From: Diplosphaera chodatii
Taxonomy: Eukaryota > Chlorophyta > Trebouxiophyceae > Prasiolales > Stichococcaceae
NCBI GenBank assembly: GCA_032358165.1
Contig: JAALGY010000054.1
Coordinates: 186,001 to 250,000 of the forward strand
Direction: 5' to 3'
Length of the DNA stretch: 64,000 nucleotides
Both the position numbers and the translations under genes were made by a program. Positions 1 through 11,016 of this stretch are shown here, in pieces. The notes under the pieces are model-generated. The model worked only from the letters and a program-made list of their open reading frames with translations. It did not search any database and was not told the origin of the DNA. Position 1 is the stretch's first letter. Each line of letters starts with the position of its first letter.

Positions 1-3000
1 AGGCCCGGCCGAACTATGCGGACTGGCCGCTGCAGCCGCGGCAGCTGTCCACGCCAGAGGTGCTCAACGCCCCTGACGAGCTGCGGACGTACAGCACAGT
101 GAACAACGGCACCCAGTGGGTTCTGGGTGGCAGAGGCGGCGGCGTCATCCCAGAGGTGAGACTGGCCTGTCGAGGCGGCCCTTTCCACCGCCAGCAGACT
201 TGCATGCAGCAGAGCGACCATCGTAAGGCTGCCTCGGGCGATGCGGCCACCCCACACCTGCTAGTTCAGCCAACCCACTTCATTCAGCGTTAGCCACTCA
301 ACCATCATCTGGCTTTCTGGCATTACGTCATGTTTCCACAATCGTGCACAGGAGGAGGTGCGGCAGCGCTGGCCCACGCGAAAGCTCAAGGCCTTTGCAG
401 CGACGGACCGCGGCAGGGGCAAGAAGCTGGGCTTGTCTGAAGACGAGGTGTGCTGCATTCCTTGCGCCGGTCTTGGCCTGGAACCTCGCATGTGTTGGCG
501 CGGCACAATGCACAGCAGCACTGCAGTGGTGGAGGCCAGCAGTCGCATGGCCCGCGCAACCAGCACTCTGGGGCACCACCGGCTCTGCTGGCGCCCCGTC
601 GTGACGCTGCTGTCCCACCCTGTAGCTGGTGGAGCTGGCGGCCAGCGAGGACCCGCGGCCGGCGGTGGCGCACTTCCGGGCGGTGGACATCGAGGACAAC
701 GAGCAGGCTGCAGACGATCTGCCATGGGACCAGGTCAAGAAGTTCAGGGTGGGTTGCCCGTTCTTACGGCTCTCCATGTGTTGTGGCATCGTCTGATGAT
801 CTGCATGCTGTTGAGCAGACTAACAGTCGTACCTGTGGAGCCTGTCGGCTGCATGTTCACCAACCCTGCAGCTGCTCCCACGCTTATGGCGCCAGCCGTG
901 CGCAGGTGGAGCTTGGGAGCCATGTTGCCGTCATGTCCGAGGACAACAACGGCTACTGGATCGCGGAGGTGGCGGAGCTGTTCGAAGATGAGCTAGTGTG
1001 TTGCCCCGCCTCTTCAGTGACAATGAACGCTTGAGCTGTTCAGATCTAAACATACCACCACGTCAGTCTGCAGCTGCAGTACTCTGCGGGCAATGTCTTT
1101 CCTTTGCGATTCTGGTGAACTGCTTGCTTCCAGCAGGCCAGTTGGCCAGTCACATGATGTAATACTGCCTCGGTGGTTCTGCAGGGGAACAGGTTCTTTG
1201 GCATGCACTGGCTCTACCGGCCGGAGGACACCTGCCTGCTGGTCGACAAGAACATGGTGAAGAAGAAGGCCAAGGAGCTCGCAAAGGCCGACCTGGCCGC
1301 CTGGAACCGGGAGAAGGAGCGGTGCAGAGCCCAGAAGGTGCTGCTGCCATGCTTTGTGGTATTTTTTGCTCTTCGAACTGACTGCAGTGAGTGCTGTTGC
1401 GCCAGTACGCCGCAGCAAACTTCGTGACGCCCAGCAAAGCCCATAAGATGTGTACTACTGTGATCTGATGCACGCCTGCTCACTTGAGTATCAGCTGCCA
1501 CTGCCCGGCCAGTGCAGCAACATTGCAAGCAAGTGGCCTCGACCTCGCGCTCTCACCAGTCTCAGACCGCACGTCCGTGCCTGCACGCTGCAGCTGCCGG
1601 CGCCGCCCAAGCCCAGCGAGCCGCAGGTGGACGAGGCGGGGTACGTGCCCATCTTCGCGGAGGGGGACGGCGCGCCGAAGGAGGCGCACCGCCTGTGGTG
1701 GGCCGCCAACCCCGACAACAAAAAGTACCACTCGGCGCAGCCCCTCGCCTGCATCGACAGGTGCAGCTTCGGCAGCTCTGTTGACCCGGACTCCGTGTGA
1801 AGCCCCTTGCCAAGGCGGCAGCTTCCAAAGTGGAGGCGTACATATAGGCGCATGTTGAGCGGGATGTCAGTATCTGCCAAATGGTCTTCTGATGCGCGCC
1901 TGCCTGCTTGAGTGCCGCAGGCACAAAGATTGCTGGTGATGCGGCCACTGCATGCGCTACTGCCTTTGCACGATCGTGAGCAAGCAGACAACCAGAAAGC
2001 ACGAAAGGTCGTGTGTTCTGCAAACAGGCCAGTCAGAGTGGTGAGGGTTGCGCCTGGCGCCGAGCCGCCGGCGCCCGAGAAGGACGTCTTCTGGTGCGCT
2101 CTACGCAGTGGCTCCCTTGCACCAGCACGCCACATGTTGCATGCCGGTGTGCGCTACTGCTGGATTCGACACGAGTCAGCAGGTGTCACAGACACAGTAT
2201 GCTCATGGGAGGGTACATCGCACCACAGCTATGTTACTGGCACTCGGGGCATTGTGTGCAGCCTGCCTGTGTCAGTGCTGCTGTGCTATGCTGAGACCTC
2301 TTCCAGTTCCTGATTCATCGCCTGCCAACTGCGCTTGCGGCCCTGTTGCAGGTACGACCAGGAGCACGACCGGTCCTTCTTCACGTTCCGCGACCCGGTG
2401 GACTTTGTGCCGCCCTCCAGGGCGCAGGCGGCGAGGCTGGCGGGCAAGGGCAAAACCCGGGTATGGTGCAGCAACCTGTGTTCATACTGCTGCTGTTGCG
2501 GGTCTCTGGCTGAGAATAGTCCAAAACCACATTCGTGACATGTGCAAAAGCAAGCGGGCAGCATCAGGGCTGAGAGCATGGCAACGACAACTCCTGTCAG
2601 CGTGCCAACTCCCGCTTACAGGAGGTGGCGGCACTCGACCTGTACTGCGGCTGCGGCGGGCTGTCCTTCATCGACGGCGTCTACACAGACGACGGTGTGG
2701 AGATCCAGAGCAAGTGGGCGGTGGACTACAACGAGTCCTGCTGCCTGTCCTTCCAGGCCAACTACCCCAAAGCGCAGGCGCGTCCCTGCCAACCTGCAGC
2801 TGTGTGGCTCGATGACCACCGCGCACTTCGATTCCATAACCCGATGCAGTGCTGCTCCCAGGTCGCCGTCCAATCTGCCCTCCCCTTGTTACGGCCTCTC
2901 AGAAGTGTGACTGATTCCCACTCGATGTCCCGTACAGGTGCACTGCACAGGCATCGACGAGTTCCTGTGGCTGTGCAAGAAGTGGAAGGACATGTCGGAC

Positions 3001-6000
3001 CAGTACCCCGACGACTGGCAGCCCACACCCATCAGGGGCAGCAAGGTGAATATCATGGTTCTCATGTGCCGACACTTCCTTACCACAACTATTGCTGCAG
3101 ACCCCTGCAAAGTGTGACCGGGGTATGACTCCTGGGCGTTGCTGATGGTGAGGCCTGCTGAACACTGACAGAAGCGGAAGCCATCGGAGGACTTCGAGGT
3201 GAGGAGGATCGTGGACATGAAGCTCGAGGTGGACGAGTCCATCATTGGGAAGTCTGGTGCGCATCGCCTCCCGTGAAGCAGCCTCCTGCCAGCCTGCGTC
3301 AGGGGCTCATAGCAGCCGTTATGCACCCTGCCTCAATGAGCAGTGTGAGTGGTGGTGCACACTACCAGGGAGCTCGCTGCATCGGGTGTCGCAGTGTTGA
3401 TTGTGGTTCTATATGCAGGCACTCACAAGGGCAATGTGATGGAGAAGCTGACGGAAGACAACTGCAGGCTGATGTTCCGGGTCGAGTGGAAGGTGCTGCC
3501 TGACACCTTCTGTTCACAAATGTTTTCTGCCATTGCCTTATAGTGCTTCAGCAGGTTGAGCATGGCTAGTGCTGCACCTGTTTGATCATGGCTAGTCTGC
3601 AGTTTGGCCCAGCATCTGCGATGGGAGTTGACCGGGCTGCGTGAGGACACAGGCAGCATGCCGTCTAAAGGCCCTTTGAGGTCGTCAAGAGCACGCAGCC
3701 CATGCCTCGCAGGGCTATGACGAGGAGGACAAGTCGTGGGAGCCCGTCGAGCACATCGACAACTGCCCTGAGAAGGTGAGCCTTGCATGAAGTTGCAACT
3801 TGACGCCTCAGCATCTCACACGGTGATCCCATGACCGATGCGGGCAAACATCCCAGGGGTCCAGACAGCTGAGGTACACTCAGCCATGTGTTCAATCACC
3901 ACCCCCTGCAGCTGGCGGAGTTCGTGAAGGACTGGCGGTCGCGGAACCGGGTGCCGCTGCCGGGGGACGTGGACATCGTGACGGGCGGGCCGCCGTGCCA
4001 GGGCATGTCCGGCCTCAACCGCCACGCCCGCACCGCCGACGTGCTGACAGACTCCAGGCGCGTACTCTTGACATGATTGCACAATCCGACAAGGCCAAGC
4101 CAGGCGCATGCGCAGGGACTGCTGCCAGCCGCTCTCTTGAGATGGCATACGGTGTTACGGCGCATATTGCCATTGCCGCTGACCGTCAAATGCATTGCTA
4201 TGCATATGCAGGAACCGGCAGGTGGATGCGTTCTACGACATCATCGACTGGCTCCAGCCGGGCTACGTGCTGATGGAGAACGTGCTGGACATCCTGTCGA
4301 AGGAGAACGGCATGTACGCCAAGTACGCGACGGCCCGGCTTCTGCAGCAGAGGTACCAGACGCGGCTGGGCATGATCCCCGCTGGGGAGCACGGCGTGGC
4401 GCAGGGCCGGTGGCGGTGAGTGTCATGGCAGCTGACTGTTTGTTTGGTTTGATGTGCATTTTTCTGCGCTCTCACCTGGGCTGTGCACAGGCATGCTGCA
4501 CGCAGGGTGCGTTCCAGCACATCAACCTGACAGCCAGGTGGCAAAAGGGAGTTCCTCCTAGCGGGTCACCTTTGCTTGAGCCGCTGTTGCTGTGCTGCAA
4601 GGCAGCGATCACTGGTGTGCCATACCCACCACAAAACTGACATTCGCACAAAACTGCTGCAGGGTGTTCATGTGGGGCGCAAAGTCGGGGCGCGAGCAGC
4701 TGCCCGCGTTCCCGGAGCCCACGCACCGCACCTTCGGCCTCGCCGCCCGCGGCGCCAAGCAGTTCTGCTCCGAGGGCGTGGACCAGGTCAACTGCAGGGT
4801 CGACTTCCTGGCTCCGGAGGCCGAGCGCCGGAGGGCCGCCCACCCGCCGGTACGTCCTGCTTCCATGTAAATTGTCACGCTCAGTTCCCCGTACTCACTG
4901 CCAGTGTTGTATCCTCCACATCTACGGTGCTGTGAAGCTCAGGGTGTGCAGTGCTGCATAGCCGGCACCACCAATAGCTGCACAGTCGCCTTCAAGCTGA
5001 GCCGGCCGAGATGCTCCCGCTGAGCTGGCGTGATGCTGCCCGCAGATACTGCTGGGCGACGTGTTCAGCGACCTGCTGGAGCGCGGCAACTTCTCCTTTG
5101 CGGATGCAGTGGAGTACGGCACCGAACCCGACTCGCCGTTTCAGGTCAGGGTCATAGCCCACAGACTACAGTGCAAGGATGTGCAGGTAATGCTAAGGGA
5201 CACCTGAACGGCACAGCGCTGCGCTGGTGCTGACTGACCGAGCGTGTGCATTGACGCAGGTGCACATACGGCGGGAGCCGCCCGGATACCAGGCCTCGAG
5301 GGCGGCGCGGGCGTCCAGGGCGGACGCCTTCATGGCGGAGACGGCGGCGGCGGTGAGCGAGCCCTGCAGGCAGGTGTTTGAAGACGCCGGGGAGCTGGAC
5401 CTGGCGAGGGGGCCGCAGTGCATCACCCACCGCACCGCCGCGCTGGAAAGGGTGAGACAGGGTGCTGCACTTAGTGTGCACGACCATATTCTCGCAGTTT
5501 CTGGCTGCTGTGCATGTGCTGGCTGCCGCAACCTGTGCACATCCAGGACAAGAAGGCGCAACCCTGCGGCCAGACATCACACCAGCGTGTGCTTGTCAGG
5601 TTTGCATTGCAGTCAGCTCGAGATGTACGTCGCCTGGCTGACAGATGCTTCGTCAGTCTCCAGAACACTCTTTGCTGCTGGCTCGCAGATCGGCGGCCTG
5701 TACCTGAACGGGGCGGACCCGCTGTCGCACGGGCGGGACCCCGCGACCAGCAGCAACTTCGCGGCGTCGACGCTGCACGCCTGCCGGCGGCAGCTGGCGG
5801 CGGAGGGCATGGACGGGAACGACTGGCTGATGCAGCAGATCGGAACGCGCGGCGCCGTGGAGCTCATCTACGGCCTGCAGGTGGCTGCTGTCGGCGACAC
5901 TTGTCTGAACCAGCATGGGCCGGTGTTCAGTCACAGCGCAGCTGCGCGCAGCTGTCACTGTGTCCCACCTGCGTCTCATGCGTCCCGCCTGTGTCCCACC

Positions 6001-9000
6001 AGGCTTGAGGCTGGTCCGGGGCATCCGACCGGCCGGCTTGTGTAGAACCAATCCAGCTGTGGTGGCAGGGTGCAGGAGCGCATGCTGCTGCTGTGCAGGT
6101 GCTGGCGGGACTCAACGAGGCGTCTGACGCGACAGGTCCCCTGCGCGACCACCGCCCCCAGGTAGCGAACTGCCAACTGTCATGTGTCTGCACAGTCAGT
6201 CACTGCACATTGCTAGATGACACCGGCTGCAATCACATGTTGCCGGCCTCAGAGCATCCTTAACCTTCACCAACGTTTTATTTTACGTTTGTTAAGACTC
6301 TGTGCGTCAAAATGACGGTATTGTTAATTAGCTGGTGTTCGGCTCGCGGCAGGTGGATGACTACCTGCGGTGTGCGGCGGTGCCGAAGCGCAAGGGCGCC
6401 AACTTCCGGGACTGGCCCGGCGTCCACACCTGGAGTGACGGTGTGCTGCTTACGCCCGTTTGAACAACGAAATGTATGCCGTCATGTCTGATGCGCCGGA
6501 AGACACCTATGCGACTCGTGGCTGCAGACCGTCAGCCTGAGATGTTGGCATGTTGATGATCCATGACCGCTACAGCGCCTCCTGAGCTGCACATGGGCAG
6601 TCAGAAGCTGCGTCATGACGCCTGTCACTGCTGCCACCATGTGATGTGCTCCAACAGCGATGTCGGTTACACAGGTACAAACTGCGCGGGCCACTGTCAC
6701 GCAGCACAGGCCAACGGCCGCACCGCCTGCCCGGCCGGCGGCACGCGGTGAGACAACTGGCCTGTTGTATCACCGAGTCCCAGCCTGTTGCGCTGCTGAT
6801 CAGCACACAATGATGGGCGTATATGAGAGCTGTGAAGCGCGCAAGGGCCGAACTCCACTTGATGTTGTGCGCAGCACGGCGGCCCCGCAGTGCAACACCG
6901 TCGACGGCCGGGTGGACCGCCACGACAAGCACGGCTGGCGCGGCGGCTTCTACGTGTCGCCCGAGGGCGCAGGTGAGCGGTGCCACAACTGACTAGGCGG
7001 CTGATTCAGGAATTGCCGGACCGTTTTGAAGGGGTTGCATGGGCCCCCTGTGGTTGCTCGAGCAGTTGCTGCCTTAGCAGCGGTCGGCAAAGAGCTCCTG
7101 GGAACACTCTCACTGCAACTGCAGATGCACAGTTGCAAATGCAGTTGATGTGGGGACACCCAGGGGGCTTCTGCAGCAAGCAGACGGTCCAGATATGGAT
7201 CAATACCCCAGAATGCATGGTGGAGTCGACCCTCGCGCTGCGTGTCGTGCTGCAACATCTGTCTGCTCCTCGCCAAAGGTGAAGTAAATACAAAACAAAA
7301 TTGGATACCAGCGCTGACGCCGGCCTGCTGCCGTGCCGCCGCTGCAGGGTGCCCGGCGGCCACCACCTTCATGGCCACCGGCAACATGCTGTGCCCGCGG
7401 TGGTGCGTCACCTACAAAAAGGGGCTGTCGACCGGGCGCCACGGCTGCTACGGCCGCGCCTGGTGAGCTTGAAACGCAGGGTTCAGGGGTACCGCCTGTC
7501 GCCACACACAGGACACCTGCAAGCTGGCACAAGCATTCTCCTGTCTTGCAATGTCACAGCAGGACCACCAAATCAGCTGCAGAATGCAACGCATATGCTG
7601 GCACAGGGTTGCAGGAACATGCTAAGCCCAGCCTGCATCGCTTGCTGGCAGAGTGTGGCTGACAGCAGCACTTGCGTTCACTGATGGTTGCGCCCCCTGC
7701 TCCCGCCAGGCCCGACGAGGTGCAGCCCACGGTGGTGGGCCGCGCGGAGCCGCACAACCTGTGCCTGGTGCACCCCACCCAGGACCGCACCCTCAGCATC
7801 CGGGAGAACGCGCGCTGCCAGGTGCGCCCACCCTGCTGTTGCTTGGTGTTTGTAGGATATGGTTGTATGTAGTCCACCGCATGCTGCAGGGCAGACAGGC
7901 GCGACAATTACATGCAGAGCGTCCAAGCAGGCTCACATGGTGTGAGGTGTCAGGTGTTTGCAGTAGTTGTGTGCCCTTGCAATAGAGTCTCATGTCCTGT
8001 TCACGTGCTGTTGCTCAGCTCCTGGTCGTGCGCTGCAGGGCTTCCCGGACTACTTTGCGCTGGTGGGGGTAGAGGGGCAGGCCACCCTGAAGCGGGTGCG
8101 CTTCCGCTCCTGGGTGCGCCACACCTCCCTCACCGCGCGCTTCCAGCAGGTGAGCAGCACGGAACGGGCTACTGGAAAACAGTATCCTCCGCACGCTCAA
8201 GCAGTGTGCGTTTCAGTCTTTGGACCTGGGGCACATTGTCACTGTCTGTTTTGGCGCTCGCCCAGCCAAAGCATGTCCCTGTAAGGCAGCGTCCATGCTC
8301 TTTGACCGGTGCTGGTCTCACCCTGCATAGCTGTGTACCCACCTGACGCTGCAGGCAATGTTGCTGCTCTGTGCTGCTGCAGATGGGGAACGCGGTGTCG
8401 CCCGTGGTGGCGGGGGCCCTGGGGCGGTGCCTGGCCCGGGCCGCTGCCGGGGCGTCCCCCGCCGGCGAGGCCGTCATCTCCGTGCCGGACCCCGTCGTCG
8501 AGGCGGTGAGCGCCTGGCTGCTGTGACGACGCCACTGCTTCCTGTGACGTGACACAACTGCTTCCTGTGACGTGACGCTGCAGCACGCTGAGGCGGTGCC
8601 GTTGCGGGCCCATTGCGGCAAGTTCAGGAGCAACAAAAGGGGTGGTGTGTCCTTTAGCTTCACGCTGCCCGGACATATAAAGCGCAGGAGCTCAGCGCTG
8701 TGTGCGTCTGGCTGCAGAACTATGCGCGGGCGCGGGCCGCGGGGCTCAGGTTCTACATCGAGCGGGAGGCCGGCGGCGAGGCGGGGCTGCGCTCACGGCT
8801 CGCGAGCCGGCGGCAGCAGGACGCCCGGCGCGGCTTGAACATCGAGGTGCGTGCGGAATGCTTTGGAAGCGCAAGTCGCTCTGGCACCCACACTCGACGG
8901 CATGTCACAGCTGACGTGCTGTCAGATGCTGCAACAGCGTGCCAGTGAGGCTACGCATAACATTTTCGGAAGCGGTGCAACTGCGCTATAGTATCGTCTG

Positions 9001-9107
9001 CTGCGATGGCATCAGGCGCCATGGCATGCTGTCTATTGTGAACCTGGGTGCGCTGGACACAGGTGGACGATGAGGAGGACGATGGCAGCAATGCCATGGT
9101 GGAGTGA
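1..9107 (+). CDS. CMT: Chromomethylase-like DNA (cytosine-5) methyltransferase, 5' end outside window
   Basis: The enzyme methylates cytosine in nuclear DNA and, in plants, is recruited by histone H3K9 methylation. The first visible exon (1-155) is already coding, so the N-terminus is missing. Domains in order: a BAH domain (about 905-2100 and 2353-2455; [10 protein letters not shown], then VRVVRVAPG); methyltransferase motif I ([10 protein letters not shown], about 2632); an inserted chromodomain (about 3180-3780; [15 protein letters not shown]); motif IV with the catalytic Cys (GGPPCQG, about 3986); motif VI (ENV, about 4277); motif VIII (GRWRVF, spliced at about 4418/4662). The C-terminal half follows ([13 protein letters not shown] about 6390, RAEPHN about 7743, RENARCQGFPD spliced at 7820/8039, GNAVSP about 8387). 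The order BAH, motif I, chromodomain, rest of catalytic domain defines plant chromomethylases. The stop is TGA at 9105-9107. A TGTAA element at 9576-9580, the usual algal poly(A) signal, lies downstream. About 1,000 residues are visible. Confidence 0.93.
8534..8576. repeat. 20-bp direct repeat in a methyltransferase intron
   Basis: The 20-bp unit ACTGCTTCCTGTGACGTGAC occurs at 8534-8553 and again at 8557-8576, in the intron just after the exon carrying motif X. It is a small local duplication with no evident function. Confidence 0.7.
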
Positions 9108-9914
9108 GGGACCAGAGTCTGAAGCTCACAGCAGTCTAGGGGGGGTCCCCGCGCATGCATTGTGCAGCATCTGGGCTTCAGCCCGCACCCCTTGGCGAGT
9201 ACGACCCTGCTCCAGGGGGGCTTGACCCATGCCAGCGGCCATCACTGGCTGCGAGCCGTGTGGCGGCCGCACGCGCAAGCCTGGCAGATGTCTGGGGTGC
9301 TGGCTGCCGCTACCTCCAACATGTGACGGCAACAATCTTGAGGGCTGCATGAGGCGCCGTGCTGAACGCTGCCTGTTCAATCAAGAGCGCTGTGATATCG
9401 TGACAGTTGTGACGCTGTGGAGCACTGCCATCGTGCCCCAGTTGTTTGACAGTCCTCTTGGGATTTTGGGGTTTTTCTTTGCTACACCGAAGTGCTGACT
9501 ATCACTTTGCTTCCTGCCACTTGGGTCACTCATCAGTAGAACGGGGTCTGTGAGAACTGAACCTAGTTTTGATGCTGTAAGAGAGGAGGGTGAGCATGGT
9601 GGTGCGGCAGCCCTTTGCATCAGCGCAGCACATGCCATACGAGTTCTGCTGCACTGACACGGTCATGACAAGCCTCTAGACGGTACTTTGGCACAATACA
9701 CGAGGACACTGAGAGCATTGCTAGAAGCTCTATGACATCAAGTTGATCACCACAGACAAACACAGGAAGACTGCTGTTGCACACTTCACATTTGTTTCAA
9801 ACTTTGCAGTTCTCCTTGGCAAGTACCATAGGCATGCCAGCGCAACATCTGAGCTCTCAGTTCAATACTTGGTGTGTGTACTTCCGCCGGCAGGTTGGCT
9901 GCCAGGATTCTTCG
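9108..9914. other. Convergent intergenic region
   Basis: This is the shared 3' region between the methyltransferase (+) and the permease last-exon array (-). It is less GC-rich than flanking exons. I see no coding pattern. A TGTAA at 9576-9580 is a candidate poly(A) signal for the methyltransferase. Confidence 0.6.
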
Positions 9915-9968
9915 TTACTCGGGCCCAAGCGAGTCCACGATGCCAAGCTGCTGCTGCACGTTGACGTC
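9915..9968 (-). other. Permease alternative last exon 4 (C-terminal half only)
   Basis: The exon is 18 codons including stop TAA (9915-9917), reading DVNVQQQLGIVDSLGPE after a CAG acceptor in phase 0. It matches the second half of the split cassette 110 bp upstream. No first half lies next to it, so it could only be reached by splicing from the exon at 10264-10335. Confidence 0.65.
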
Positions 9969-10078
9969 CTGTCAAGGCAGGAGCAAGGACGGCTCGCTTC
10001 CGCATTTGGATGATGCTGGCTTCACTCTGTGCATTTCGCGGCACTTCCTCCTGCTTCTGCTGCTGCTTCCGCGCTTGA

Positions 10079-10335
10079 TCAGGCATAGTCCAGAGGATCC
10101 ACGATGCCCAGCTGCTGCATGACGTTGACATCCTGCAACACCCCCAGGCTCAGCAACAGCATATCAGACCAACTGACTGAATGCACGCTCCTTCTGCATC
10201 CCTTGTGCTTGAGCAGAAGCTGACTTCATCCCCGCATCTCTGCAAGTGGCATGGAAGGCGCACCTTGAAGAAGCCCGGCCCCTTTTCTCTTGTCTCCTCG
10301 ACGGTGATGATGACAGCCGCCACCGTCGTGCAGAC
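10079..10335 (-). other. Permease alternative last exon 3, split by an intron
   Basis: The first half (10264-10335, 24 codons, VCTTVAAVIITVEETREKG to GPGFFK) ends at a GT donor. The second half (10079-10132, 18 codons with stop, DVNVMQQLGIVDPLDYA) begins after a CAG acceptor. Both halves are in phase 0 and match the first and second parts of the two upstream cassettes, which have no intron at this FFK/DVN point. Confidence 0.75.
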
Positions 10336-10581
10336 CTGCGCCGCAACCAGGGGACTGCTGTCAGTGCTGGGGCCCCCAGGTGATGCCAACAACTTCTGCT
10401 CTGGTCCATCTGCGCCCACTCCACAAGTAGCACTGCATCCCCGGCGGCAGCAGGAGTGCCCACCTTGCGCAGCAGGAAGCAGAAAGTCGTGGCAGAGAGG
10501 AGACGCGTCGGCACAAGCGTGCTGGGCCGCCAGTGCTGACAGCTGGCTGCAGAGGCTTCAGCCAGTGCTGCCGCCAAACTG

Positions 10582-10707
10582 CTAGCGTGCCGGCTGCAGC
10601 CGGTCGAGGCCCAGCTGCTGAATGATGTTCACATCCTTGAAGAACCCCGGGCCGCGGAACAGGGTGTCCACAACAGCGGTCCAGATTGCTCCGGCGATTG
10701 TGGCCAC
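10582..10707 (-). other. Permease alternative last exon 2
   Basis: The exon is 42 codons including stop TAG (10582-10584). It starts VATIAGAIWTAVV in phase 0 and ends DVNIIQQLGLDRLQPAR. It is clearly homologous along its whole length to the cassette at 10885-11016, but diverged, so it is an older duplicate rather than an assembly artefact. Confidence 0.78.
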
Positions 10708-10884
10708 CTTCAGGTGTCAGGTGATCGGATGCGTCAGCCCAGCAGGCGCATTCCGTGCCTGGCGCTTGTGCTGGGACAACTCCAATCCCCACGCGACTGT
10801 CAAAGGTTCAGGGCGTCACCACTTGCACGCCGCAGCGGAACTGGGCATGGTGGCGGTCACGCTGCTTGAAACCCTGTTGCTGCA

Positions 10885-11016
10885 TCAGCGAGCGGGGTCA
10901 AGGCGATCGGCGGCAATGCCCAGCTGCTGCTGGATGTTCACATCGCGGAAGAGGCCGGAGCCGCGATATTGCGTCTCCACCACAGTCGTCCAGATGGCAC
11001 CCGCCACGGTGGCCAC
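10885..11016 (-). other. Permease alternative last exon 1
   Basis: The exon is 44 codons including its own stop (10885-10887). It begins in phase 0 with VATVAGAIWTTVV, continues the membrane segment WAVIL of the preceding exon, and ends DVNIQQQLGIAADRLDPAR. A pyrimidine-rich tract precedes the acceptor. It is the cassette nearest the permease body. Confidence 0.8.

Noticed and set aside
7107..7146. Short inverted repeat TGCAACTG / CAGTTGCA in a methyltransferase intron
   Set aside because: Only 8 bp of pairing; expected by chance over this length.
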